The position numbers and the translations under genes were made by a program. The notes under the pieces were generated by a model. It worked only from the letters and a program-made list of their open reading frames with translations. It searched no databases and had not been told where the DNA came from. From Scolanthus callimorphus (Eukaryota > Cnidaria > Anthozoa > Actiniaria > Edwardsiidae), in NCBI GenBank assembly GCA_033964015.1, contig CM066923.1, positions 2,108,001 to 2,172,000 of the forward strand: a stretch of DNA of 64,000 nucleotides. The letters are read 5' to 3'. Shown here piece after piece: positions 15,301 to 27,189 of the stretch. The stretch's first letter is position 1. Each line of letters begins with the position of its first letter.

Positions 15301-17204
15301 GAAATTGCGTCCTCTTTCATTCTCGAACCCAGAGCTCCCCGACTCGTCGCCTCATGGGGAGGCTCTGGTGGGACAGCGATTGACGCATGCGCGAGATTTA
15401 ATACAGAGCCGCTGAGAGAAAGACCTTTCAGCGCATGCTCCAAGTCTCAAAATCAGCCAATCAGCGACAGCCCTCAAATGGATGTTCCCAAAGCCTCCCC
15501 AGCGAGCACGACGAGCCGGGAAGCTCTGGGTTGGAGAATGACATCGCCCAGATTGTACGCGGAATAAGGGTCCTGTGGGCTGATAGGCACACCTCTCTAC
15601 AAACGAGACACTACACTGACCTTTCCACTAAAAGGAAAGCAGTAGAACTTCAGTCATCTGTTTATCCTTCGAGAAAATCTTTTCACGAAATATCATATTT
15701 CTTTTGATGAAACGTCCTTTATAGGTTGGGGCCGAATGTTTGCCAATAACACACACTTGGGACGTACCTCCAACAAACCCGCATCCCTGTAGTAAGCCAC
15801 AGAAGATGCAACCAAACCCACAGCCCCTTCGTGCATGAGTCCTCTATGGTGTGCGCAGGTGGACGAGGCAGCAGCATCTGTATGGGTGACAGTGGAGGCC
15901 CCCTCGTGTGCGAGGAAAGGGCAGATGGGTTCTGAGGGGTGCATCCTCCTGGGTGACAAGTCGCAGGTGTTTCGTCAACGCCTACAGCGTGTTCTCGCGA
16001 GTCAGTTCTTATGTGGACTGGATCAAAAATCACATGGATATGTGTGGTAAGAAAAGCACTCTTGTGAATTCTTTTGTTTCGTGTGCCGTGATCAATGCGA
16101 AACCTCCTCTCCGTCATATACTTTTAAGGGCTGAATCAACGCTATGTTAGTAATGTGGCCTTAGAATGTAGAAAAAATGCTTAGAATGTAAGCAAAACCC
16201 CATACGTAAAGGGATTGGAAAGCTACGCGCGAAATAAAGGTGGGGCGCGCGCTTTTCTTCCTCTTCAATTCTCGATCAAAGGAGAAAAAGACGAGGTAAA
16301 AAGAAATGAGATATTTTGCAGTTGCAAGGAATGACAGATATCTTAGAGCGAAAAGAAAAGAAAAATAGAATTTCTGTCGAATCTTGTATATATCCCAATG
16401 TTATTGCTCTTAAAGAGCCCTAGTCAGCCACTCCTTTGTTATTGTTTTCTGTCGATATTAGACAACGAATTACGTGTAGAAATCTTGAAATAATCTTCTA
16501 AAAACAAGGTTTTATTATTCATTTATCGAATTCAATCGCAAATATTGCACTACTTTCCCTAAATCAGCCGATGGAAACGGATGCTTTCTCTGTCTCGGTA
16601 TGTTGCTAGGCTGACAAAATGGAGGATGACAGAGGCTCTTTAAGTGCTGTCTATAGGCGAGATTTTACTATTCTCGTGTGAACCCGATGTTCGTCAATTA
16701 GACGAATTTAATTGATCAATTAAATTCGTCTGTGCGACGTATAAAATGGAGGTTCGTTTTATACGACGAATAAAATAAAACGAAGACATACTTCAGACGT
16801 TGTATACAACGTCTTGGACGAATTTAATTTTCGACCTTTTTAGGTTCGTTTTATACGTCGCATTTCAGACGAATTTAATTGCGATAATTAAATTCGTCTG
16901 AATTAAATTCGTCCGAAATACGACGTATGAACTAGTTACTATCCCCGATTCTAGCGACTAGATGATTGGTTTAGATAGAGCAAATTTCATATGACTGTAT
17001 AAGGCCAAATACACCTAGCCAATCATGAACGAAAGAAAATACAAGTTGCTGCTGAATGGTTTCCCAGTCAGCCAATCACAAGCCAAGTAAAACCACGATC
17101 ACGCAGCATGCACGTGACAGATTCCTTTGGAAACCAAGCCAAGTAAAAAACTATCACGCGCTGAGCATGTGACCACTAACGCCTTTTTTTATTTTTCAGA
17201 TTAA
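12339..17204 (+). CDS. Protease gene A: secreted elastase/chymotrypsin-like S1A serine protease, no ShK
   Basis: Exons: 12339-12393, 13277-13479, 14933-15136, 15725-16046 and 17200-17204. Exon 1 encodes the signal peptide [17 protein letters not shown]. Exon 2 holds the activation site RIVGG and catalytic His in TAAHC; exon 3 has catalytic Asp in HDIAVLKL; exon 4 has catalytic Ser in CMGDSGGP. Ser189, two residues before Cys191, argues against trypsin; Val216 in SSWVTS suggests an elastase-like pocket. The last exon adds one residue and TAA. With three missing single bases allowed (near 13360 in exon 2; near 15760 and 15920 in exon 4) the length is 263 residues, usual for the family. As written, those gaps break the frame. 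Unlike B and C, no polyglycine or ShK exon is found before the poly(A) site. Probable role: extracellular digestion. A recent pseudogene cannot be excluded. Confidence 0.85.
12615..12892. mobile_element. GCGGATCCAGG-family MITE in intron 1 of gene A
   Basis: GCGCGGATCCAGGGGGG near 12618 is inverted near 12871-12887 (CCTGGATCCGCCACTG), with C-runs just inside. This is a GGATCC variant of the GTAGCCAGG family. Open frames here read C-runs as polyproline and are not genes. Confidence 0.6.
14214..14406. mobile_element. TAGAGCAGATTTCGTATGAC MITE, copy 1
   Basis: TAGAGCAGATTTCGTATGAC opens the element and its complement closes it, followed by GC-rich CCGCGG-like repeats inside. It lies in intron 2 of protease gene A. 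Intact relatives are at 14615-14789 and 44811-44954; diverged ends occur near 16976, 33030 and 51243. Confidence 0.8.
14615..14789. mobile_element. TAGAGCAGATTTCGTATGAC MITE, copy 2
   Basis: This copy has the same 28-base terminal repeats as 14214-14406 with a few mismatches (GACTTTG, TGTTCTA). It lies 208 bases after copy 1 in the same intron and is slightly more diverged. Confidence 0.8.
15318..15540. mobile_element. MITE with CATTCTC...CCCAGAGCT ends in intron 3 of gene A
   Basis: CATTCTCGAACCCAGAGCTC opens and the near-complement (GAAGCTCTGGGTTGGAGAATG) closes the element. The inside carries GGGGAGGCTCTGGTG and GCATGCGC motifs seen again, in the other orientation or truncated, at 30250-30400, 40388-40575 and 46375-46440. 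Confidence 0.7.
16410..16643. mobile_element. TTAA-flanked MITE (AGAGCC family) in the last intron of gene A
   Basis: TTAA (16410-16413 and 16640-16643) flanks AGAGCCCTAGTCAG at one end and CTGACAGAGGCTCT-like sequence at the other. TTAA duplications are typical of piggyBac or Kolobok elements. A second full copy is at 48414-48642; fragments are near 46447, 51410 and 52280. Confidence 0.75.
16700..16900. repeat. Cluster of perfect palindromes around GACGAATTTAATT
   Basis: Three palindromes: 16700-16731 (perfect, 32 bases, centre TGATCA), 16795-16814 (perfect, AGACGTTGTATACAACGTCT) and 16866-16900 (16-base arms around CGA). The outer two share AGACGAATTTAATT. Between them lie inverted TTCGTTTTATACG motifs, so the whole block can also fold on itself. 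It lies in the last intron of gene A. Confidence 0.75.
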
Positions 17205-17246
17205 CAACTGGAAAGTGCAGTATGTGAAATCAGCATGCCATCATGA

Positions 17247-17252
17247 AATAAA
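17247..17252 (+). terminator. Poly(A) signal AATAAA of protease gene A
   Basis: AATAAA lies 43 bases after the TAA stop (17202-17204), the expected place for the 3' end of this gene. Confidence 0.7.
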
Positions 17253-17355
17253 GTTATCAATACTGATTGGTTATTTGTCCTTTGTATTTATTCCTAATAT
17301 GAATACTGGTTCTGTCGTTCTACCAAAAAAAAACCTTTTCAACGAATCCCATTGT

Positions 17356-17503
17356 GACTGGGCGGATCTAGGGGAGGAGTAAATTTATAATGTGAGCATT
17401 TCAGAAGTGTTAGCTTTTTTTTCTTTTGTCATATGTTTTATATAACAATGAGCCCCTCATTCGGTCGGGTGTCCCTCCCTTCCCAAATTTGGATCCGCCA
17501 CTG
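17356..17503. mobile_element. GCGGATCTAGG-family MITE
   Basis: ACTGGGCGGATCTAGGGG is inverted at the other end as TTGGATCCGCCACTG. It is a relative of the copy at 12615-12892. Confidence 0.55.
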
Positions 17504-18228
17504 CATTGAGATTAGGAAGTTAAGTCTGGTAGTTGTAGTCAACCAAATTATCGTGCAAAAGTACTGTTTTCCAAAAGATTGAGCTTTTGATTCTATATGG
17601 CTCCGGTCATTATGCCACGCCCAACACCGTGGGTAAACCCGTAGGATCATATTATCTCAACTATCGTGAATCGTAAAATTTCGCCTGAAATCCGTTTTTA
17701 ATGGTCACCACACAAACCAAGCCTTCTTTTACCCAGCTGGGACTTGCACCCAGTCCTCATAACCGCGCCACCACAGTCATGTATGCTCTTGTACACGTAG
17801 TACCCGGTGAAAAACCCCTGCTACTGAGTTCCGCTTGCCGAGTTCGATTCCCAGCAAATCGGGACTAAATCTATTATCATTGTCGCAGACGGTGTTTGAT
17901 AATTGAAAAGCAAAGAATGAATTTCTGTTGTTAATGCAAAAGCAATTCAAGCACCATAGACGTGATACTACTGCAAAATGCCCGGTGACTTGTTGTAACT
18001 TGTTATGCTCCTCCTAAATCTAAGGCAAATTCAACCAATTCTCAGGGGCCACGTGCGAAAACTATTTGAGACTCCGACCCAAGGCCCAAATACGTTCATT
18101 TCCTCGGGCAAGAGAATTGATCAATCAGGAATCCTGTTTTACTACCTTGCAGTCGCGAAGTGACACAGCTTAGCCCACTAAATCTGAGGCAAATTTAAAT
18201 TGCCAGATGGGTGTAATACGATTATTCT

Positions 18229-18382
18229 CAGCGGCGTAGCCAGGAATTTCTGAAGGGGGGGGGGGGGGGGATAGTAAAACATGGGACGAAAATGTTTAAA
18301 TTTCCTTCAGCAAATACAGTTAATGTAATGGAAAATTTCCCGAGAAAGGCCCCCCCCCCCCCCCCCCCCCGCTACGTCCCTG
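18229..18382. mobile_element. GTAGCCAGG-family MITE with 5-bp target duplication
   Basis: Starts CAGCGGCGTAGCCAGG and ends GCTACGTCCCTG; the direct repeat ATTCT flanks it (18224-18228, 18383-18387). The opposite arm of the surrounding inverted repeat has the undisturbed site at 21255-21259, with a single ATTCT. Long G and C runs border the middle. Confidence 0.85.
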
Positions 18383-18773
18383 ATTCTTCCCTTCTTCCTT
18401 CGAGTTAACGATTCGAGATTCAAACCCGTTGCATTCTACATTTAAGACTATTGTACACTGACAGGCTACTTGGGACACGCCAACTCAAAATCTCTTTGAC
18501 AAAATGCACCTTGATTCCTACGAAGAAATACAGACCAATGACCAGAGACTAATAAACCCTCTCATATCCCGACACTCTGTTTTCTCGAGATATACTTGGC
18601 ATATTCTCGTGTTATTTTGTACAGAGGTCAAGAGTGCTTCAGCGGACTGCTTTGCTACAACTGCTTTGTTTTCTGTGCACTGTTGTTTGTTGATCTGCAT
18701 GGTCCACATTATTAGAATGTGAGATCCTGTACAGCATGAAACAAGAATTTGAGACATCGTAGAACAAGAAGCA

Positions 18774-20869
18774 ACGAAATGCGAGACCCTTCAGAAATGT
18801 GAGACCCTGTAGAACAAGAAATACGAAATGTGGGACCCTGTAGAACGAGAAACAAAATATGAGACCCAGTGGAACAAGAAACTACAAAATGTGAGACCCT
18901 GTAGAACAGTAACAACAACGTGTGAGATCCTGTGGAACGAGAAACAACAGTGTGAGACCCTGTAGAACAAGAAACAACAAATGTGAGACCCTGTAGAACA
19001 AGAAACAACAAAATGTGAGACCTGTTGAACAAGAAACAACAAAATGTGAGACCCTGTAGAACAAGAAACAACAAATGTGAGACCCTGTAGAACAAGAAAC
19101 AACAGAATGTGAGACCTGTTGAACAAGAAACAACAAAATATGAGACCCAGTGGAACAAGAAACTACAAAATGTGAGACCCTGTAGAACAAGTAACAACAA
19201 CGTGTGAGATCCTGTGGAACGAGAAACAACAGTGTGAGACCCTGTAGAACAAGAAACAACAAATGTGAGACCCTGTAGAACAAGAAACAACAAAATGTGA
19301 GACCTGTTGAACAAGAAACAACAAAATGTGAGACCCTGTAGAACAAGAAACAACAAATGTGAGACCCTGTAGAACAAGAAACAACAAAATGTGAGACCTG
19401 TTGAACAAGAAACAACAAAATGTGAGACCCTGTAGAACAAGAAACAACAAATGTGAGACCCTGTAGAACAAGAAACAACAAATGTGAGACCTGTTGAACA
19501 AGAAACAACAAATGTGAGACCCTGTGGAACAAGAAACAACAAATGTGAGGCCCTGTGGAATAAGAAACGACAAATGTGAGACCCTGTAGAACAAGAAACA
19601 ACAAATGTGAGAAACAACAAATGTGAGACCCTGTAGAACGAGTAACAACAACGTGTGAGATCCTGTGGAACGAGAAACAACAAAGTGTGAGACCCTGTAG
19701 AACAAGAAACAACAAATGTGAGACCCTGTAGAACAAGAAACAACAAAATGTGAGACCTGTTGAACAAGAAACAACAAATGTGAGACCCTGTGGAACAAGA
19801 AACAACAAAATGTGAGGCCCTGTGGAATAAGAAACGACCAATGTGCGACCCTGTAGAACAAGAAACAACAAAATGTGAGAAACAACAAAATGTGAGACCC
19901 TGTAGAACAAGAAACAACAAAATGTGAGACCTGTTGAACAAGAACAACAAAATGTGGGACCCTGTGGAACAAGAAACAACAAAATGTGAGGCCCTGTGGA
20001 ATAAGAAACGACCAAATGCGAGACCCTGTAGAACAAGAAACAACAAAATGCGAGACCTGTTGAACAAGAAACAACAAAATGTGAGACCCTGTGGAACAAG
20101 AAACAACAAAATGTGAGGCCCTGTGGAATAAGAAACGACCAAATGTGAGACCCTGTAGAACAAGAAACAACAAAATGTGAGAAACAAAATGTGAGACCCT
20201 GTAGAACAAGAAACAACAAAATGTGAGACCTGTTGAACAAGAAACAAATGTGGGACCCTGTAGAACGAGAAACAACAACGTGTGAGATCATGTGGAATGA
20301 GAAACAACAAAGTGTGAGACCCTGTAGAACAAGAAACAACAATGTGAGACCCTATAGAACAAGAAACAACAAAATGTGAGACCTGTTGACGGGAAACAAC
20401 AAAATGTGGGACCCTGTAGAACGAGTAACAACAACGTGTGAGATCCTGTGGAACGAGAAACAACAAAGTGTAAGACCCTGTAGAACAAGAAACAACAAAT
20501 GTGAGACCCTGTAGAACGAGAACAAGAAACAACAACTGACGTGTGAGATCCTGTAGAACAAGAAACAACAAATGTGAGACCCTGTAGAACAAGAAACAAC
20601 AAATGTGAGACCCTGTAGAACAAGAAACAACAAATGTGAGACCTGTTGAACAAGAAACAACAAAATGTGAGACCTGTTGAACGAGAAACAACAAAATGTG
20701 AGACCCTGTAGAGCAAGAACAACAGATGCGAGGCCCTGTGGAACGAGAAATAACAAATGTGAGGCCCTGTAGAACGAGAACAACAAATGTGAGGCACTGT
20801 AGAGCAAGAACAACAAATGTGCGGCAGAAACAACAAATGTGAGATCCTGTGGAACGAGAAACAATAAAG
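18774..20869. repeat. 31-32-bp minisatellite
   Basis: About 65 units of the type TGTGAGACCCTGTAGAACAA plus GAAACAACAAAA, mixed with a one-base-shorter GACCTGTTGAAC variant and a GAGGCCCTGTGGAATAAG variant. Diverged units occur at the inner edge of the left arm, suggesting the array grew from arm sequence. The 660-codon open frame on the minus strand is a by-product of the repeat. Confidence 0.9.
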
Positions 20870-21531
20870 TGCTTCTTGTTCTACGATGTCTCAAATTCTT
20901 GTTTCATGCTGTACAGGATCTCCCATTTTCTCAAAATGTGGACCATGCAGAACAAGAAACAACAGTGCACAGAACAAAGCAGTTGTAGCAAAGCAGTCCG
21001 CTGAAGCACTCTTGACCTCTGTACAAATAACACGAGAATATGCCAAGTATATCTCGAGAAAACAGAGTGTCGGGATATGAGAGGGTTTATTAGTCTCTGG
21101 TCATTGGTCTGTATTTCTTCGTAGGAATCAAGGTGCATTTTGTCAAAGAGATTTTGAGTTGGCGTGTCCCAAGTAGCCTGTCAGTGTACAATAGTCTTAA
21201 ATGTAGAATGCAACGGGTTTGAATCTCGAATCGTCAACTCGAAGGAAGAAGGGAAGAATAACCGTATTACACCCATTTGGCAATTTGAATTTGCCTCAGA
21301 TTTAATGGACTAAGCTGTGTCACTTCGCGACTACAAGGTAGTAAAAGAGGATTCTTGATTGATAAATTCTCGTGGCCCGAAAAAATGATCGTATTTGGGC
21401 CTTGGGTCGGAGTCTCAAGTAGCGTTCGCACGTAGCCCCTAGCTAGGAGAATTGGTTGAATTTGCCTTAGATTTAGGAGGAGCATACCAACTTACATCAA
21501 GTCACCGGTCGTTTTGCATTAGTAACACTAC

Positions 21532-24500
21532 TCAGCAGCGTTGTGGTGTGATTTTTCAGAAAAAGTGTGATTTTTGCTCCCCTTGGCCAAGCAGGAAATG
21601 GAATTCTACTTTTACATGTAACTGCTTCAGACTAAGCATAGACCTGGCTAACAAGGGCATAGCGGTCTATGCTGTTGCGGTTAAGAATGGATTAAAAGAC
21701 GATGATGTTACTATTTAGAAGAAAGAGATTGATATGCTAGTCAGCACACCACCTCAAATCATAGGATTGACGTGGATGCGTTTGATGATCTCGGTTTTAG
21801 TCTATTAACGTATTTTACTGGTCGTTATAGTTTCTTCAACTGATTAATGTGGGACCTCTGTTAATTTTGTATACTTTATAGTTTCGCTTCTAAAAGAGGG
21901 GGCGACGGCCACGGCTTTTTTGTGCACTGAAGCACGAGATGGGTTTTGAATCCCATTGTTGTAGAATTTACTGCCCATTGGGACTTATTGGCAATCGATG
22001 ATTAATCGATAGTCAAACGAAGATTTGCTTTGTTATAAACGAAAACAGAAGTGACGAAAACCACGTTACCATCTTCCGTTTAAACCTGAAAAGAAACAAC
22101 GTCCAGTTAGTACCTTCACGTGTATTTGTCGCTGATAATATGAAGGCTAAATGCTAATAATGTGATCGTTTGTACAAGTTTTGTCCGGCTTTCCTTTAAC
22201 TGGCATTAAAAAAAATTTCATCATCATCGCTACTGTATGCGAATTTGAATTTCGCAGGGAACATGGGTTCGATTTCATGCACGTTCTTCATCGGACAATT
22301 ACATTTCCGTCCATACCGACTTTGAAGTATTTATGGATTTGAATCCCATTTCTACTGTTTTGGGGAGCGATTTGAGGAACGATTTCTTTATTTGTTTACG
22401 TGAGGAAGGCTCCTTCCAGCCATTCTTACCAGAAAATCATTAAACAAGTCGGACATTTTTTCCTATGAGCTGGCAATTTGATTTTGCCATCAACTGGCAT
22501 TAACTATGACCTGACAGGGTTCGATACAATGTTACCATACAACCAGTGCAAAAAGAATCAGGGCTCGTTCAACAAACGGTAGAGGGCCTACTAGTGTGCG
22601 ATATAGCCGTTTGCTTTGGATGTCCTGGAAATAATACACAACAAACATAATTATTTGTGCATTTGTTACAGTTTGGGGAAGATTTCACTTGTGGGTGCTA
22701 CTTCTTCAAGCACTTGGCCAGGAAGGAAACGGGATTGGCCTGGTTACATGTAATGGTTGCATTGAAGGTATTTTACTGATCCTCAGAAAGCCGTACCCAT
22801 CATAGTGATTATAATTTATTGTAGCCGTGGTGGACAACTTTCTGCTTTTTGCTTACTTGCACTTTACTTTAAAAAGAGGGGCGGTGGTCATGCCATTGCG
22901 CGCCCTGAAGCAAAAGGTTATGGGTTTGAATCCCATTGTCATTAGAACCATTGAGTGTATTTCTTCACTGATAATATGGCGACGTCAAAATGATCTCTCG
23001 TACAAGTTCTGTCCAGCTCTCCAATACCGGATTTTTATCGGCCTAAAGAAAGTTTTCTTCAAGAAGCGATGGGGTTAACAAGGCTATGCATGCCCGCATT
23101 CACTGCCATTAAATTATTTCAATAAAAAGGTACGGAATATTTAAAACGTCTGTTTTACTTTTACCTCATTTGGGTCGACCTGAAAAACAAATCAAATAAA
23201 ATACACATTACTACAATATTACATGGATATTCTAAAATTGGATGAAACGGAAATGGCAGAATATTCAGATGCGCAAAATGCCATCTATCAATAACGAGAT
23301 CTAAGCCCTTTTGATATATGTCCACATGTACTCAGTGCGTGACTATGTTTTTATATAATGTCCCCTAGAGGACCTCTATATATTTCACAGCTACAGTTCA
23401 ATACAGGTTACAATTTGACACACATCTTCACATATTTTCTCTACTGTACAATCGTATTACAACGTTGCTCAGTTTTAACTTCATACCGATCAAGTATGAC
23501 AAGATCGCAGACATTAAATCTCAACAATCAAAATAAAACGTCTAGTGGATTGCCTTTATTCAAACAGTGCACCCATAACAATAAGTGTGTACAGTACAAT
23601 ATTTATAGCCTCGCAAGGCTTCACATTTTTATGATATTGTAAACGAGTCACTAAACTAAAACTAAGTTCCATCGTTGTGAAGAAACGTCATGCCAAAAAC
23701 GTCAAAAAGAAAAAGAAGTAACAAAGAAAAATGTAACAAGTGTGGAAAAGTCTTATGCCAAGAGAATAACGCCGACTTCTTGGTTTCTTTGTACAAGAAA
23801 GCTGTCCATTGCAAGAATGGAATGCTTTAGCAAGAATGGAGTTAGCATTATCAATTTGAAATTACTTCAATTTGACAATGCCCTATAGCTAAATGTGTAA
23901 AATAATCGTTTTACTCCTCCTTCTATAGTATAATTCATCGTAAATTAATTCATATTTAAACGAAAAGTTGAGTATGATACGCACGGAAGACGAAAGAATC
24001 TGATGCTGACGAAATCGAGATTTCCTTCCTTTTGAAAAAGTATTGGATACCGGAAAAAAAAACTTGCTGGTGTGCCTTGACGCGCCTGGAAAATAAAAAA
24101 GATACTAAGTATTTGAAATAAATCAGCCAAAAATGACACTCATGGCAGAAAAAGGGGTGTTGTGTCATTACTTATAATCAAATGTTTCATCAACAAATGT
24201 TTTAATAGTACAACTAGACTGTATAGCAAATAGTTCATGTCGTCTTTGCTCTTTATTACAACTGGTTCACCTTACAACAATCATGTACAACAGTTTTTCA
24301 TTCCAGTAACAGGTACAGTGCGATATTACAATTGTACTCAAAGCCGTACTCGTATATACAGCCGATACTTCATGCAGCAATTGTACAATATACAGTTTTT
24401 AAAGAACGCAAAGGTAGAAAAGGAAAACAAGCAAAACGTTCCTCGAAAAAGAGTGCGTCCGAAGAGCACAGTTCCGCGATTTGGGGTTGCCGTTTCTTTC

Positions 24501-24890
24501 CGATACTTTTTTTTTTCTTCTCGTTTTCATTTTGCCATTTGGGTTTTTACACCGGAATGGTTCTGTCATTTTCAGGATAACAGCATGTATAATGTGGATG
24601 CAAAAGAAAGCAAATTACTTTATTTTGTATTCACATAGTCAGTGCCAATAACTAAGCAAGAAAAACAAAACGTTTGCCAATTTCATGTCACGCTCATTTT
24701 GTGGCATGAAGGACTGAATTTTGGCCGTAATAATAAAAAATGTTCGTGTTCTTTTATAACCGAAAACCAAAGAAACCAAAGACAAAAATACTGACTTGGT
24801 TGGATGTAAAATCAACGCGCAAAAATGTCGTCCAACAAAATTATTATTCAATGATTTCATGCCACAAGGGTTGAGTCTTGAAGCTGCCAC
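21532..24890. other. Gene-poor stretch with possible tRNA-derived SINE heads
   Basis: Two related segments, near 21893-21990 and 22868-22960, share GAGGGGCG, CTGAAGCA and GGGTTTTGAATCCCATTG or GGGTTTGAATCCCATTG, which resembles a tRNA B box. A third piece occurs near 22338. These could be SINE heads, but no clear A box or tail is resolved. I see no convincing exon. The short frames at 23358-23642 and 24237-24638 match nothing I know. Confidence 0.4.
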
Positions 24891-24895
24891 TCCCC

Positions 24896-24926
<31 letters not shown>

Positions 24927-24929
24927 ACA
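24891..24929. repeat. Poly-C and (CA)n microsatellite
   Basis: A run of about 22 C is followed directly by (AC)n, the same arrangement as at 9676-9718 and near 27060-27105, so the pair is itself a recurring unit. Confidence 0.85.
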
Positions 24930-25183
24930 GTCACCAGGCCGATACCTCGACAAGGTAAAGCGAGGCCATCTACCCGCCTATAGTCCACCGGACCGGACTA
25001 ATGGGACGACCGAGGAGATGACCTGGGCAGGCGCATTTACCAAGGGCTGACACAATTTGTGCAGCTGCGAAAAAGCACCCTTCTTGATTCCTAATCTAAA
25101 CTCCGAAATATTTTATTTTCGAGAGACAATTTTTTTGCATCCCTCAATTTTGTTGCCTGTTTTGTCGTAGGTGCCTTTCCGCC

Positions 25184-25274
25184 AGTGGTCCCAGTTAATA
25201 TAACAAATAGCCAATATAAGGGGGGGGGGCAATAATGGACCAGGCGTCATAACGCCGGGATAACTGGGACCACT
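25184..25274. mobile_element. Short MITE-like inverted repeat AGTGGTCCCAGTTA
   Basis: AGTGGTCCCAGTTA opens and TAACTGGGACCACT closes a 91-base segment with a G-run inside. No target duplication is evident. Confidence 0.5.
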
Positions 25275-27055
25275 AACTACCCTAAATAATCTTCTAACTA
25301 TCTAGTAAAGTCGAATGTATGTCTGATCGGAATCGAATGCGCTCCCAACCACATTTGCCCAGACCGCCCAAATACAAAATCTATACTGTCCAATTTTTAA
25401 AAACTTTTGCCCGGTTTTACGCATTTGGTCGGTCTAGGCCCTAATTCCCTTCCCCGAGTAGAGTTATTGACCAGGAACAAAAAGCACCGGTTAAAAAGCA
25501 AAAAAATATTTCCATTTTCAAGCAGAGAAACCAGTGCGTTGGTTCTTGAGAGCTAAAGGCGGTGCCTAAGGCCGGATCGGAACTAAAAAAACGTGTGTGT
25601 AAAGGTGTGTGAGCCACCAAAGCTCAGCAACGTCAATAACACTACCCCTGAACACAGTTTCCCAGAGACATCAAACTACACAGTGTCTGCGTGGAGGAAG
25701 ACCTAGTTTTTCAAGGGCCTATTTGAAATTTTCACTTGGTCTTGAAGTTACATCTGACATATTTTCCTCTGGATAATTCTCGTTGCACTTCTATAGTCTG
25801 GAGCTCCATCCACTGCACTGAATGTTTCCGCTACTTGCCTCCATTGAACAGTCTTCTTGATCATAAACGTTTGAAATTAATCTTTAAAAAGGAGGGGGCC
25901 CTTGGGAGCTTGGAGTACCACAATAGGACACCAATTCTGAAAATATGGCATACTGTACAAAAATAATCAAAAACACCAAGTTAAAGTACTTGTATGCTTG
26001 CTAATTAGCAACGCGACGTTTTTCCCAAGATCCTGCAAGTAATATAACTAACATCAAACAAGACAGGGTTGTTCATCCATTTCGATTTTCTCTGTTTACG
26101 CTTTTGATGAATTATTCATGAGTTAACACAATTTTGCATATCATGCAAAATGCAATGTGACAATATATACCGCAACACACTTTTATAGACTTTTTACCAC
26201 AATAGCGCATGAAAAAGCTGACTTAACGGAGATACTTCACATCCCAAGGACCCCCTCAAGGTACTACGTTCTCTGTCTCTAATGGTATTTTTAAGCAAAA
26301 ATTATCTAAGGGGAGGGGCACAATGGCTAGTGGAGGGCAGTATGCATGTTTTTGTGTGCAACCATGTCTGCTTGTTGTACCGTCATGTTGATCCTTCTGT
26401 TCAGCTCCTGCGCAGGTTGTAGTATAAACTGGGGGATGGAAACCAGGTGGCAGCTTCAATTCCTTAGAGTATTACCTCAAGTTTATACTTTGCACAACAG
26501 TTAAAAGGAAGCCTCTTATCTGTGACGGCGAAAACCTAGCTACATGGCTTTCTCTAAGTTTTTATTTTCATAGCCATGCTTTATGTTGCTATTCACACAT
26601 TTAGCTTAGATTGGCACTGATCAGGCACTGTGTGCTGATTTAATATTTAAACCTATTTTGTCAATTTGGAACTGACAAAATTTGCTCTGCAATTTGTTAT
26701 TGGCTCAAGCAGTTTCTATGTGATCTAGAAACGTGCCAATAAAACCTATACTTGATAAAAGAGCTTACAATTCCACTTGTCCGTCCTCAGAGTGCAGACT
26801 TGTCTCCCGGGGAGTAATCTCACCCAGGGCACTCATGGGTTGCTGTCTCATTGCCTTGCTTCTGTCCTTGGTGCCGCTTAACAGGGAGTTGTCTGACTTG
26901 CCTCCTCAGCCCCATCACTTCAAAGTACTGCTCTGCGGGCCTTGAATAAGACAAACATATAATTCCCTTGAATAACTTCCATGCCAAAACGTATAATGGT
27001 GTTATGCATTAGTCAACAAATATCCTGACCCCCCACCCCTATTCTCTACTACTAC

Positions 27056-27086
<31 letters not shown>

Positions 27087-27185
27087 CCACCACACACACA
27101 CACCTCTATTCCCTACTACTTTGCCCCACCGTGTCCCGGGTTTGGGGGGAGGGGGGGGGGGGGCAGTCGGGATATTCGTTAATGC
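25275..27185. other. No gene recognised; poly-C/CA microsatellite near 27057
   Basis: Open frames here are short and unfamiliar. A long C-run with CACACA follows at about 27055-27105 and a G-run at 27149-27162, just before the LINE fragment. I see nothing else to support. Confidence 0.4.
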
Positions 27186-27189
27186 ATTT

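Larger units (their letters stand above)
17965..21531. mobile_element. Large foldback element: 0.6-0.8 kb inverted arms around a minisatellite
   Basis: The left arm (about 17965-18773) and right arm (about 20870-21531) are inverted copies of each other over their whole length, estimated by eye at roughly 90% identity. The left arm is longer because a 154-bp MITE sits at 18229-18382. The interior, 18774-20869, is a minisatellite. No transposase was seen. Long arms plus internal tandem repeats resemble foldback-type transposons; an inverted segmental duplication is the alternative. Confidence 0.75.

Noticed and set aside
17725..17870. tRNA gene
   Set aside because: GGGTGCAAGTCCCAG on the minus strand and GAGTTCGATTCCC on the plus strand look like B boxes, but no full cloverleaf or properly spaced A box can be drawn. 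A SINE relic is more likely.
18712..20694. 660-codon open frame on the minus strand
   Set aside because: It is read through a 31-32-bp minisatellite free of stops in several frames. The other two frames are also open over long parts, and it has no domain beyond the repeat.
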